A DNA stretch of 64,000 bases from Nannochloropsis salina CCMP1776. Lineage: Eukaryota; Sar; Eustigmatophyceae; Eustigmatales; Monodopsidaceae. Under the pieces are notes generated by a model that worked only from the letters and a program-made list of their open reading frames with translations, had not been told where the DNA came from and searched no databases. This document shows positions 1-10,974 of the stretch, piece by piece (within the stretch, counting starts at the first letter, position 1; every line of letters starts with the position of its first letter). A program made the translations under genes and the position numbers. The stretch spans positions 815,446 to 879,445 of the forward strand of contig SDOX01000010.1 of assembly GCA_004565275.1 (NCBI GenBank). The letters run 5' to 3'.

Positions 1-159
1 GAAGGTAGCCATGAACCTCTACCTGCGGCAGCGTCTGTCCTACGCCTAACCGATCGCAACAGTAGCGACGACAAAGGTCCCCTCGGTCGTTCAAATTACA
101 CGCTCTCCACCCCTGTCGACCGGACCCGCGCCCCATGTCGCGACAAGAGTCAGCACGAG

Positions 160-1293
160 ATGGAGTATTTCCACGGCGAACAGAGGCCAGGAATCTCCAT
201 GAAGCACGCGCGAGTGCTTCAAGGGATCGCCGTGCTGGGGCTGGTTGTGGGCGGCATCGTGCTTGTAGGGGCGACTGAGAACTTTCAGCACGCCCCCGAA
301 ACGGCGCTCTTGCTGCCTCCCTCGTACTCCTTTCAGAAGAGCTTGCTGGCCGGTGCAGCCGCGGGCGTGAGTCGAGGACTTTCTCGTATTGTCACCTTCC
401 CATTGGATACCATCAAGACCAGGCAGCAGGCCGTTCTCCTTCGCCAAGACTCCGAAGGAGAAGGGGGCCGGGGGGAGGGGCAGGGGGCGGAAGGGGCATC
501 GAGAGAGGGGGATCGCTTCGAGGCGGTGGCAAAACGCGCGAGCAACGTGAAGAAAGGCAATCTCTTCGACGGCTTGCTGCCCATGCTGCTGATCGCTGGG
601 CCCGCGAACGCCGCCTTCTTTGTCACCTACGACTACCTGGGAGCTTTGGCCACCGCCCTGGGGGCCCCGCCCAAAGGCCACCTCTTCATCGAGCTGGCCG
701 CCTCGCTCTTGGCATCCTTGCCGTCCAATTTGATCCGGATCCCCGCCGAGGTGACCAAGCAACGAGTGCAAGCTGGGCAGGCTCCGAAGGCGGTGGTGGC
801 CGCAGCCACGATTTTGAAGACGGAGGGCCCCCTGGGGCTCTATGTCGGCGGAGGTGCGCATCTCCTTCGAGAGATTCCCTTCAATGCCGTCCAGTTCTTG
901 GCCTACCGCAACCTCAAGGACGTCCTGGTGGCCACTCAGGGGGGAACTCCTGCCTCGGTTTCTGCGAAAGCCATTCTGGGGGCGGTGGCCGCGGGGCTCG
1001 CGAGCCTGTGCACACAGCCGCTTGACACGGTCAAGACTGCTCAAATGCTGAACGTGAAGAAAAGAAGAGCCTTGGAAGGGGAGCTGCGGGAAAAAGAAGA
1101 AGTTGAGGAGACGTACTGGGGGAGCGCGTCGCGAATCTATCGCTTGTTTGGCCTGCCCGGACTTTACTTGGGGTCGGCTCCCAGATTCTCCTTGTGCGCG
1201 GTGGGAGGTGCGTTCTATTTCTTTGCAAATGAGTGGGCAAAGAATGTCCTAAGCACGGGCGGTGTGCATTTCCCGGACATGTGGCCCAAGTAG
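160..1293 (+). CDS. Mitochondrial carrier family protein, SAM-carrier-like
   Basis: Member of the SLC25 mitochondrial carrier family, 377 aa. The three carrier repeats each show the PxD/ExxK/R signature: FPLDTIKTRQ near residue 80, RIPAEVTKQR near 195 and TQPLDTVKTA near 287. Stretches such as NAAFFVTYDYLG and LLREIPFNAVQF follow the S-adenosylmethionine carriers (SLC25A26, Pet8, plant SAMT) more closely than ADP/ATP or phosphate carriers, so SAM uptake into mitochondria or plastids is the best guess; substrate choice is inference. A further hydrophobic stretch (about residues 17-45) precedes the first repeat and may be an added membrane segment or a targeting region. A Gly/Glu-rich, poorly conserved loop follows the first signature. 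The start is the first ATG of the frame; an in-frame ATG 13 codons later is an alternative. No intron is needed. The next gene converges on it from the opposite strand. Confidence 0.85.
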   Translation: MEYFHGEQRPGISMKHARVLQGIAVLGLVVGGIVLVGATENFQHAPETALLLPPSYSFQKSLLAGAAAGVSRGLSRIVTFPLDTIKTRQQAVLLRQDSEGEGGRGEGQGAEGASREGDRFEAVAKRASNVKKGNLFDGLLPMLLIAGPANAAFFVTYDYLGALATALGAPPKGHLFIELAASLLASLPSNLIRIPAEVTKQRVQAGQAPKAVVAAATILKTEGPLGLYVGGGAHLLREIPFNAVQFLAYRNLKDVLVATQGGTPASVSAKAILGAVAAGLASLCTQPLDTVKTAQMLNVKKRRALEGELREKEEVEETYWGSASRIYRLFGLPGLYLGSAPRFSLCAVGGAFYFFANEWAKNVLSTGGVHFPDMWPK

Positions 1294-1964
1294 TAGTCCG
1301 AGCGCTGCGGCGCAAGTCGACACAGAGGTGGGCTGCGGCAGGGGCGGCGGCTGGAATGGCCGTTGACGGCACACGGTTGTAATTGTACAATACGGACATG
1401 TGTAGGCGATGTGTGTGAAAAAGAGGAGCGTAGGAGGCCTTTCCGAGACGGTCATGTAAAAATAATTTGTCGGAACGTAAGAATTTCGATGACTCGTGCG
1501 ATGAACCAGAACTCACCCACAAGGTGCTTGCTGGAAACATAAAAAGCAGAGTGCAAGGTTGCGGATCGAACTTGCAATGCATAAATTAAATTATAAGGGC
1601 GACGCAAACTGCGCGATACACCGCTGGAGGCGGACTAAGACGTATGTTCGCCCTTATGCCGGATGTTGTCATTTACTTCGCTCGCGCGTCCACTGTTCAC
1701 GTTTACTGCCATGCCAGGGCGCCTTCGACGCATCGCACACATGCTGCCTGGAAAGAGGCCTTTAGTTAATAGCTTTTGCGAAGTGATCCCGCACGTTCAA
1801 GGCTGTCCACTTCAGAATGAATATCACATCATGCATACATAAATACAATGTCTTGGTACAGTATATGTGGATATGCGCTCTAGGCACTCTAACTGCAGAG
1901 TTTTCGCAAAGGCTCATCGCGTCTCCAATGACTCAGGTCGAGAGCACTGAGCGGAAACACTACC
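1294..1964. other. Intergenic region between convergent genes
   Basis: Stretch of about 670 bp between two convergent coding ends. It should hold both 3' UTRs. No reading frame with recognisable homology, tRNA fold or obvious repeat was seen; it is more AT-rich than the flanking genes. Confidence 0.6.
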
Positions 1965-4457
1965 TCAGATTTGTCTGTCACTTTCTCCCTCTTCCAACCC
2001 GTCTACCTCGTCGGCGTTCTGTGCCGATTCCGCTCTCTCTGCGTTCAGCGACACGTCCATGTGCTCGCCCGCCGAAGACGATGGGCTCGAAAGAGAGGTC
2101 CCTTCTTCCTGCGACGTTACCCCAGAGGCTTCGCTCTCCACCCTCCCGTCCTTGACCTCCTCCCTTTCTCCCTCGTCACCCGGTCCCAGCAAGAGAGGCT
2201 CCGCTTCGTACCGGTAGAGTTGCCCCACCCGGCCGTCGTCGTAATTCAAGGTCAGTAACTCATCGCCTTCTTCGTCGCGAATACTGCCTTGAATTGTCCC
2301 TTTCACTTCCTCCCAGCCTCCTCCTTTCCATCTTGGCCGCTTCTGCCGGAGCACCACCCGGCGCCCTATCAACTTATCCTCTTTCCAGGCCCGGTAGCCT
2401 GGCGACCGCTTGAACTCGTCGTAGAACCAGGCCACGATCCTCCTAACGCTTTTGCCCGGCAGACATTTCCGGTGGATGATATCGAAACAACGACGGTAGG
2501 CGTGCACGCCCTTGTCAAAATCCGCGATCTCAGCCACGGACCACTCCCGCGCGGCGCTTGCCCGCCCGCCTCCCGTCGCGGCCACTGCTCGCTCGAGACT
2601 GCCCTCTTCCCACCCCGACGACCAGACGAGGACAGCCTCCTGCTGGGCTCCCGAAGCCTCGTCGCTGTGGGCCCCTGCCGCGCCTAAAGTGTCAACGCTC
2701 GAGGGCCGGGTGTCTGACAAGAGTCTAACGCCTCTACCCGGTGCCTTTTCTTCCTTCCCTGTCCGGTGGAAAAGTATGTCATCAAGCAGGTCGGGGAGCA
2801 CCGCCTGATACTCTGGCCCGATGCGTTCCCACGCACTGGCAAGCTCGCAAGTGTCGCCTTCCCTCTCTGCAGCGGCTACATGTCCGCCTGTCGCGCTTCC
2901 CTCCTCGGGTAGGAGGGGGAGCGATTGGTGGGGCGGCGGGGTGCTGGACTGCAACGCGTTGCCGGGAGAGGAAGCACTTTGGCCCATGGTAGGGGAGAAG
3001 AAGATCTCGGACTCCCCCTTCTGCACAGCAGGGCCCGGGCGGGAGCTTGCGCTGTCGGGGAGATGACGCAAGGCAGAGGAGACGGCATGCCCTCCTCGCT
3101 CCGGTCCACTCGTCGACGAGGACACCCCGCCCCCCCGGCCCGTCTCAAAGGCCCCTTTCTCCCCCACCGCAGTAGCTTCTCCGAACCGCATGATGGCCCT
3201 GGCCGGACCCGGGAGGCGTATGGCTCGGTCGGGTCCCCTAGGCAGAGAGGGCTCCCCCGATACCCCCCCCATGCCCTCCCACTCCCCGTCGTCCCCCTCC
3301 CCTCCGTAGCCTGCCCATCCCCCCTCCTTCCCCTTCCCGTTAAAACCCGTCAAAAAGCTCCCGTGCTTGTCCTCCCTGACTAGGATACTTTTGCTGCTGC
3401 GCGACGAGGAGATACTTCCCTTCCGGGGGATTCCCGGAGGTCCATGCACTTCCTCCACCGAGGGCCGCCGTGTCAAAGCCACGTCGCCTCTCTTTTCTCT
3501 CGCTTCCCCTGCCCTACCTCCACTCAGGGAGGGCCCCTCGCTCGAGCTTTCACGGCTCAACAGACCGGCCACATGACAAGAAGGAGCTTCTGGGGAGCCG
3601 CCCGACTGCTTCCCCCTTTCCTCCCCCAGGAACTCCTCCTGCGACCCCCCACAAGCTGCCTCCCGACTCGCGGCGACCTCCGCAAGCGGCCAAGGCGAGG
3701 ACTCGCTTGGCGTCTCCGCTCGCTCCAGACCGTGACTCCCGGACTGGATGTCGTCGAGCCCTCCGAGGTCCTCCCAAGCGGGGGGCTGGCTCAACAGGGA
3801 GGCTTGCCTGCTCAGGGAGGTGGGGGCGAGCATGGGCCTGAAGGGCGGGGAGGCTTGGTTTGCACCGCCAGGGGGAGGGTAGCCATGTTGGCCCCCGTCG
3901 GCTGTCAGCGGCCCTGGCACCGAGACGAGGAACGGCGAGAGGTGGTCTAGGCGGAGCGGGGACCCACAGGCCGGACTCTCCAATTCGGTGGACTCCAGCG
4001 CCTGCGATAAGGGGGCCGGAGGCGCACTTGAGCCGCTTGCCTGTAACCTATCCTCCGTCTTGCCCATCGCGGCCTTGCAAGCGTGGACGGCCTTGGAGGC
4101 CTGTCGCTGATTGCCCGGTGCGCCAGGCCCCGTATCCCCACCTAGAAGCGGCGAGCCTGCTCGTGCCTCGCCCTCCCTTCCCAGCGGCATCAACGCTTCG
4201 CCGACTGCTGCTTTGCTCGTTGCCCCTGCAGCTGGTGGAGGTCGCGGCTGAGGGGTTGGCAGAGGGCCCGGGGCAGGGAGGGGGTAGTCGTCGAAGACTC
4301 TTGCGAAGTCCACGTCCCCTGCGAGGCCTGACTGTCCGCTGCTGGGATTGTAACACGAGAGCAGCGATGGTGACGGTGTTATATCCCCGCGAAGGCGTTT
4401 CATGCTGCGCAATCCGTCGTCCTCCATGGCTTCTCTGCCGACAGCGACCCAGTTCAT
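1965..4457 (-). CDS. ELM2-SANT domain chromatin protein
   Basis: 830 aa intronless frame starting at an ATG. The N-terminal 540 residues are Gly/Ser/Pro-rich and look disordered. Around residue 546 comes RIGPEYQAVLPDL, which matches the core of the ELM2 domain of CoREST, MTA and MIER proteins. Around residues 636-685 follows a SANT (Myb-like) domain beginning WSVAEIADFDKGVHAYRRCF, with the conserved aromatics and a basic last helix. A third conserved-looking block (about 690-745, starting LIGRRVVLRQ) has alternating hydrophobics and a YDDGR motif reminiscent of Tudor-like folds. In known proteins ELM2-SANT binds and activates class I histone deacetylases, so a nuclear co-repressor scaffold is inferred. 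The acidic, Ser-rich C-terminus resembles no family. ELM2 and SANT are confident; the Tudor-like call is tentative. Confidence 0.75.
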   Translation of the reverse strand: MNWVAVGREAMEDDGLRSMKRLRGDITPSPSLLSCYNPSSGQSGLAGDVDFARVFDDYPLPAPGPLPTPQPRPPPAAGATSKAAVGEALMPLGREGEARAGSPLLGGDTGPGAPGNQRQASKAVHACKAAMGKTEDRLQASGSSAPPAPLSQALESTELESPACGSPLRLDHLSPFLVSVPGPLTADGGQHGYPPPGGANQASPPFRPMLAPTSLSRQASLLSQPPAWEDLGGLDDIQSGSHGLERAETPSESSPWPLAEVAASREAACGGSQEEFLGEERGKQSGGSPEAPSCHVAGLLSRESSSEGPSLSGGRAGEAREKRGDVALTRRPSVEEVHGPPGIPRKGSISSSRSSKSILVREDKHGSFLTGFNGKGKEGGWAGYGGEGDDGEWEGMGGVSGEPSLPRGPDRAIRLPGPARAIMRFGEATAVGEKGAFETGRGGGVSSSTSGPERGGHAVSSALRHLPDSASSRPGPAVQKGESEIFFSPTMGQSASSPGNALQSSTPPPHQSLPLLPEEGSATGGHVAAAEREGDTCELASAWERIGPEYQAVLPDLLDDILFHRTGKEEKAPGRGVRLLSDTRPSSVDTLGAAGAHSDEASGAQQEAVLVWSSGWEEGSLERAVAATGGGRASAAREWSVAEIADFDKGVHAYRRCFDIIHRKCLPGKSVRRIVAWFYDEFKRSPGYRAWKEDKLIGRRVVLRQKRPRWKGGGWEEVKGTIQGSIRDEEGDELLTLNYDDGRVGQLYRYEAEPLLLGPGDEGEREEVKDGRVESEASGVTSQEEGTSLSSPSSSAGEHMDVSLNAERAESAQNADEVDGLEEGESDRQI

Positions 4458-5443
4458 GTCACCGGAATGGCTTTTGGAGAATCCCTTGCTGTCCGAAGGC
4501 TAGGAATTGACGGGTTCGCGTGGGTAGCTGATTAACTGCTTCCAAAGCTTTGACATGAGACACCTTGGCATCATCATACCCCTACACCCTCACATACCTC
4601 GATCCTGCCAACGTCCTCCATACTCTAGCGCGCCACTAATGCTGCTACTCGAAAATTGAAGTCGGAAACGGTCACGTGTCTGTCGAATAGATGAGATCTT
4701 GTAGGGTCAGAATTGAAGACGGCGCGATCGAAAGGCATACAAAGTGATCCCTCGCAAGGAAAAAAAATATCACTAGAGTGGGACTATGGCCCCTGTCCGA
4801 GGTATCGGAGGAACTTCGCCCGTGACGAGTGTATGCAAGACAGAGCAAGAAAAGGGTGGGGGGAAAGGTGCGTAACTCTGCCAAACGCCCATATAACCTC
4901 ATGAAAGGCTATTTGGACCATCACGTACCGGCACTCCTATCTGAGATCCATCTTTTTGAGATTGTACGCAGCCCGTTCCTGAACCTGCAGCACGAAGCAA
5001 CGCACTATCCGAGGCGATCTGACCTGAGAACGTTAATGAGTGAAGCATGCATAGAGAGGTCAGCATTACAGCCATCCTCAACCTTGCCATTGTACCAGCG
5101 AGAAATTATAATTGATGAGCGGATGCCTTCAGTGGTCAAGCAAGGGCACGTGGTCATGTCGCGCGCCATCATCGATTGAATTTGAGGGGGGGCGGTGAAG
5201 GAGGAGCCTCCGGGTAGTCTTTTCTCGACACGTCTTCCGCGAAGGATTCACTCCACGGTGTCAAAAGCTCGCCTCGTGATCTTTTCTTTCGTTCATCGAG
5301 CACGATTTTTTTAACTGAGCGATTCGAGTGCACTATCACTTTACGAGCCTGCTCTCGATAACTGTCTCCAAGGCGACAATTTTCGCTGCCCGTCATCCAT
5401 GGGTGCACACTCTCCGCGATCATCCTCTCCAATCATGCTATGT
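4458..5443. other. Intergenic region, nothing recognised
   Basis: Nearly 1 kb between the upstream end of the ELM2-SANT gene and the stop of the atlastin gene, both on the minus strand. It should contain the promoter of the first and the 3' UTR of the second. Short open frames are present on both strands but none shows family motifs. No repeat or RNA gene was recognised. Confidence 0.55.
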
Positions 5444-7388
5444 TCACGCCGTCTTCAGATGCATCCTATCCATCCCTAGCAACACAGGTACCACTTGTCG
5501 GACATAATCTACGAACAGCTTGACACGGTTGAAAGACAAAATAAGAATGAAGGTGATTAAAAACACGTATACATGACCCATGGCATTCGATACATTGGTG
5601 CACAGATATCGCCGCTCCAGTGAACATGTGGACTCCAGGTCTGCGATCCATCTCATTACAAAAGCCGCCAAGGCGACCAGCAAAGGAAGGGCGTAATACT
5701 CGAAATTACGGAAGGGATTCCTGTTTGCGTTGGCCTCCTCATAACGACTGAACAGATCCTCGATCTCATCCAAGACTCGCACACGAAATTCCCGCACCTG
5801 AACTTTGCGACCAATGGTAGCAGTCGAGTCAAAGAGCTGCAAGGCCGCATCTTTGCATGCCCGGTGATGTGCCATAAAGTCGTCCACCTTTCGGTACTCG
5901 TACACTCGGGGCCCGCAATACGCATCCATTTCCCCCTTGTACTTACTCAAGGCCAGCTGGGTCGCATTTTGGTTGTTCGCCGAGGCCGTGGCTTCCAGCA
6001 TTGTCTGGGCCTCGGGAAACCGCGTCCCACTCTTGAACATTTCCACGTAGCTCGACACGTACTGCCGGAGCTCCGGGGCCGTCAAGTCCCGCTTGTGGAT
6101 GCGCTTGGCCTCGAGCTCGGGCCCGAAAACCTCGCGGGCGTAGTGGTTTAGAAGCCGACGGAAGAAGGGGTTGATCAGGGCCACCTCCCCGCTGTAAGCC
6201 TTCTTGGGAACCTCCAGGCCTGGGTGAGGGAGGACGAAGCAACGAACCTTCTGGAAGCAGCCCAGAATCTGCTCCCTCGTCTGGCGCAGGTCTTTGACGG
6301 AACCTTTTTCGATCACGTCCTGCAAGTACGAGTCCATCTCCTCCTGAGAGAGGCATCGATGAAACGGTAAGGAATGGAGCAGGGGAAAAGGAACGTGAGC
6401 ATACTGCCAGCTCGATAGGCTTTCTGCTCGGTCCCCAGGAGAAGACGAGGGAGAGCGGGAAAAATCGAGAATGGGTTTGGGCAGACTTGAGGCAATGACA
6501 CAGATGACGGGTTGCAAATAGCGAAAATATAATTACCTTGAGTTGGTGGAAGGGCAGGTCCTCATCGAAGTCCATCCAGTCGCGCACCAGGAATTCCACA
6601 CGTTGAAAGGGGATCTCGTCCTCGTCAGGCAGCATCAATTCCTCCGCCTCCACCCCCCCCTCGCTCTTCTCCTCGTGCCCTTTGTCTGTCCCTTCGTCAC
6701 CTTGTTTCTTGCCTTGCCGCACCAGCTTCCCGGCCTCCCCTGCGAGGGCGATGCGGCCGTACTCGGAAAACAAAGCCAGGTGCTGCAGGTTGTCTTCTTG
6801 GATCCGGTTCTGGACATTGTAAATCTGGTAGGAGGAAAGCAGGGTACTCAGGCCGAAAATGCAAGCCGTCAAATTCATCGACGTCTCGTTGTCGAACATG
6901 CCCTGCGTGTCCATCAGCAACACGGCCACCTCCTCCCCGTTCGCCACTCGTCGCACAAAGGCTTCCGACCACATCCAAATGCCCGTTGTCGTGCGTTCCT
7001 TCCCCGCGCGCCATTGAAAACTAGACTCCAACGCGTTCCGACCGTCGTCACCGGCCAAGACCTTTTCGTTTATGTTCCCCTCCCTCAGGTCCCCTGCCGC
7101 TGTCATCCAATCCTCACTGTCGTCCAGCTCGGATCCATACCGCAGGTAACGAAGCAAGAAGGTCAACAAAAAAGATTTTCCTGTACGAAAAGCCCCCACC
7201 ACGGAGACGACGGCAACCTTCATGTCTGAAGGTACTTGTGCCATGATGCTGTCCAAATTTGCTTGCTCTAAATGGAAGGAAAAGTTTTCCTCTGCTGTCC
7301 CCAGGCGGATGATTTGCAGAGGTCTTGGAGACGGCTTTGTCTTGCTCGCATCGGCATGCGCGACAGCGAGTCCAGTACCGTTCGCCAT
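5444..7388 (-). CDS. Atlastin-type ER GTPase (GBP family), two exons
   Basis: Dynamin-like GTPase of the atlastin family, which tethers and fuses ER tubules. Exon 1 is 7388-6537 and exon 2 is 6343-5444; the 193-nt intron has a GTAATT donor and a CTCAG acceptor, joining ...FHQLK to EEMDSYLQ. The protein is about 583 aa. The P-loop GAFRTGKS lies at residues 65-72, a switch TTTGIWMW follows, the DTQG motif is near 158 and the guanine-specific VRDW near 268. A Lys/Glu-rich insertion (about 215-255) precedes the RD motif. After a helical middle region with the atlastin-like CFVLPHPG, two adjacent membrane segments (about 500-520 and 537-560) form the expected hairpin. The start chosen is the ATG of MANGTG; the frame runs ten codons further upstream, but only with a non-ATG codon. 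Localisation to the ER is inferred from the family. Confidence 0.87.
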
Positions 7389-8411
7389 GATAATTGTGCT
7401 TTTATCTGTCAAACACAATTTGATACGAGGAGCGTCAGTCGGTCATTCCATGCGAATTCACCCCACATTAATTCGTAGTCATATGGCCTAGTCCGGACTT
7501 CATCATGCTACTGCCCCTGGTACCGCTGTTACACAGGAAGACATAAAAATCCTGCGCACTACCGACATGTAAAACGTTGTTACACATTCTAGCGGAGCAC
7601 ATGACCCTTATGTATCCGCATAGTCTACCACATGAAAAGGGGTGACATTGAAAGAGAACAGGACTGAGGGCGTCGTCGAGACGTCGGCGATTACCGACGA
7701 CGTGCTCGTCTACTCCTCGACCTTTTCACTATATTTTTTTCCTTTTTTTCCTTCTATCCTTTTTTTCCTTCTATCCATTTTTCCTAATAGGAAAATGACC
7801 CTTTTTTTCTGTTCGACAATACGTGAAACTCGTGCATTGCGTCCTCTTGACCCTTGGTGGTTAGACCGTTGAAAGGCATAAACCCTTGTAATTTTTAAAA
7901 TGCTTTTTCTGACACAACCTTACCAATTGTATTTTACTCATGTGATGCGTATTCACCACTATTATTCCATTAATGGTAAAATCGTATAATGAGCAGTAAT
8001 ATACAGTGCATAGTCCCACGATGACCAAAATAACCCCTTCTGCAGAATCTCCAGGAAAGCAGCGCATGACTCGAGGTAATTTTAACAGACGCTGAGCTTG
8101 TGAAGGAAATCAGTACTGTCTAATCGGCGCGCTCTTAAACGATAACGTTCAGCCATTTAGATATTTTTCTTGTTTTTGTATATCCATGCACATGCACTCA
8201 CACTATTTTGTGTTATCAACAAGGTCGTCGACTATCGGTTGTGGCCATTCCCATGACTTTACGCGCGTTAATTGTCTTTTCTGACATCCTGAGACAACCT
8301 TGCCCATGCCGTTCTGTTCTCTTTCTTTTTTATATGTTTTAGATTGTCATCTCCTTGTTCTCGCACTTCTAGTATCATCTGAAAATATTAGGGAACATGT
8401 TCCAACACCAT
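7389..8411. other. AT-rich intergenic region with pyrimidine tract
   Basis: About 1 kb between the atlastin start and the cellulase stop (same strand), clearly richer in A and T than the neighbouring coding DNA. It contains a long pyrimidine run on the plus strand at about 7723-7790, described separately. No gene or RNA fold was recognised. Confidence 0.55.
7723..7790. repeat. Pyrimidine tract with short direct repeat
   Basis: On the plus strand this stretch is almost all C and T, and the unit CCTTTTTTTCCTTCTATCC recurs twice with small changes. It lies in the upstream region of the atlastin gene, where on the coding strand it is a purine tract. Polymerase slippage is enough to explain it; a role as a promoter element is possible but not shown. 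Confidence 0.6.
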
Positions 8412-10087
8412 TTACCTCTTCAGCTTCAAGACCAGTTGCGCGAGCCCCGCACAGGCAGACGTAAATCCAGCGTTGTAGTCTGTTTGGAATATAATAAAGT
8501 GTCATGAGTGTTGGAAGTATGGCTTCCAACAGGGAAAGGTGCAATTTTCATGTCCTCGTGCAGCCATCTCGATAAGCATTGCATCCGCCACCCCGCCTCT
8601 GCACCAACGGATGCGCTTTACAACCTACCTGTTGCCACCTCATTTGTCACGTAGTTCCCGCAATCGTCTGAGTAGTCGTCGTTCTTTCCAGGCCCACCAA
8701 CTATTGCTCCGTACAGGATGTTCGGCTGGGGGCTGCCCGAGCATCCGCACCAGCCGTTTCCACAAGATGCGCCGCGATGGTGGGGAGCCCGGGGAAAGTT
8801 GTCACCGAACCCGATTTGATATGAATAGTAAGGCTGCTTAGTCTCTGGATTGATGTCCCCGCCAGCTTTCAAGATGTAATCGATCTGCGACTTGGCAAAC
8901 GCTATGTACGTGGTCGGTTCCAAGCCATGCTTAGCCGCAACAAGGCCCAGGAAGGCCGTGTTGGCCGAGTACCGGTTTGGCGCCCACTTATCGAAGAATA
9001 CTAATCCCTTGGGTGTTCGGGGCGTCTCGTACATCCAACTGTCCATAAAACCGGCGAATCCGTCCGCATATTTTTCCTTTTTGGTCAAGTCGTACAAAAT
9101 AAGCTGCACGGCTGACGACTTCCGATCCCACGAAAACTCAGTCTTGTTGGTGACAGCACAGCAATTGTCGTAGTAGTCGTTTTCCGCCATTTTGAGATAT
9201 TTTGCGTCCTTGGTCGCCTTGTATAGCCAGACAGCCGCCCATCCGAGCTCATCCCAATAGCCACTGTGCGGAGGGATGTTTTTGGTGTGAATCAATTGTA
9301 TGCACCCAAATGTAGATATCGCATGCGTCACAGTAAGCGCAAAGTTGACACACACCTACCTGTAACTTTTGTAAAAGGGTGAGGATATGTCGGACGATCC
9401 TCGGTTTTTATCAGCAAGCTCAAAAAGGGATCGAGCCTTGGCCTTGAGCAGTGCCGAGTACGCGGTATCATCTTCGAAAAGTATCGAGCCAGCCGCTAAA
9501 GCCGCGGCCCCTTCAGCTGCAAACTCCGTACCGGGATTGTTGGGCGTAATGGCAAAGGAAGGTCGGTTCATATTTAATGACTCGGCAGCGCCCCAGTACG
9601 AATGATCGGCGTTTCCATCTCCGACCTGCACATAGTACGTATCCTCGTTTGGATGACATTTCAGCAGGTAATCTAAAGGCCATTTGACAGTATCAAGAAT
9701 ATTTTTCATCTCTCCAGTTTTCTTCCAAGCGTCACCAAATTCTAACACTCCCCAAATCAGCGTGGTGGCACTCCATGCCATGGGAAAATTAAATTTCACG
9801 TGATCTCCAGCATCATACCAACCGCCTGTAAGATCAAGCCCATGATCCTGTCCATCACTTAGGGCACTGTCGCCACGCCAAGGAATACGATTGTCCGAGG
9901 GCAATTTACCGCTCCGCTGTGCCTCATAAAATAATGTGGTGAGCTTCATCGCTTTGGGGTAATCAAGCTCAATTCCATTTTCCTTAGCGCTGCTCCTTAG
10001 TGACTTTGCCTCAATGCTACGGGTTCCATAGCTGACAGCGAAAAGAAGGAGTGCAATTAAGCTTTGGCGAGTGTGCACGCACAACAT
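8412..10087 (-). CDS. Secreted GH9 endoglucanase (cellulase), three exons
   Basis: Glycoside hydrolase family 9 enzyme cutting beta-1,4-glucan. Exons: 10087-9360, 9263-8629 and 8479-8412, with GT-AG introns of 96 and 149 nt. The joins rebuild two conserved family stretches, YKSYSGYWDEL and NEVATDYNAGF, which supports the model. The protein is 476 aa. A signal peptide covers about residues 1-27. The catalytic WYDAGDHVKFN motif has the two aspartates at D92 and D95; APHHRGAS carries the active-site His/Arg, and the acid Glu in NEVATD is E451. There is no carbohydrate-binding module and no membrane anchor, so it is probably secreted and acts on the cell wall; a cellulosic wall fits eustigmatophytes. 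The gene is visibly less GC-rich than the next gene, which could reflect its history or just local composition. Confidence 0.92.
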
Positions 10088-10974
10088 GCTGAAGAGTTTT
10101 ATCTACTACGTGTAGGGTTCAAGTGTGGATTGGTTCTCGAATAAGATTTAAAAAGAAATAATGAATCATATCGCATTACATTGATTACAGGGAAAATTCC
10201 TCCTGACCATGAGAAAAAATGAAAAAACGGAGAGTACACCATGCTTCGACGATTAGAAAGCGGGATATCAATACGAGATAAGGCGTGATTGTCGTAGTAC
10301 ATGTAAACGATTGAAAAGTGGATCCACTTTACCAGGTTTTTGTTTACATTGAGAGATTAAGTATTGACGAGAGTCCATGGTCAGAGTTGTCCGATCTTTT
10401 GCCATGTTTAAATTCACCATAAAGTTTGTTGGATCGCTTTGGCCGTGCCGTTTGGCCATAAAACGTTTTGAAACGCGACCGTTTCGCCTTTCTTCAAAAA
10501 TTTAAAATCGGTTGTGCCGCCAGTACTTCAAAGCTAGGCGTGTCAAACAATTCTCTTTATGTGATAAATGTGCAATTTATGAGTTATGAGGTACACGCTC
10601 AGTAGGTATGTAATAGTATAATGTACCGAAAGAGATCCCATGGCTGCGCTGTCGGCTGTTTGAATCACATGTCTTGTGGCATCAGCTGTTTGATTCCAAA
10701 AACACAGCCCGATTATAATTCAGTCAAAGGCGATGTTGACGAAAGAAATCTTAAACATAAAGTGAGGAGCTGGTTAAGTCACTGAAAAAGTCATGTTTTT
10801 CCTTTACATTGAATTGATTTCCCTCGATGGCTTTTCTCACACTTGCTGTGCACCGCTTTGGATGCACTACGAAATCTAATAGATAAGGCACTTGTCCCAT
10901 TGAGAGGCCTGTCACAACATCGGACACATGCATTCCCGACGGTGGGAAGACCTTTCACATCAAAGTCATTTCTT
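10088..10974. other. AT-rich intergenic region
   Basis: About 890 bp upstream of the cellulase and downstream of PHYLLO (both minus strand). Strongly AT-rich with no recognisable coding or RNA feature. It should hold the cellulase promoter and the PHYLLO 3' UTR. Confidence 0.55.

Noticed and set aside
5169-5432. 87-codon minus-strand frame just downstream of atlastin
   Set aside because: No motifs, and it lies where the atlastin 3' UTR is expected.
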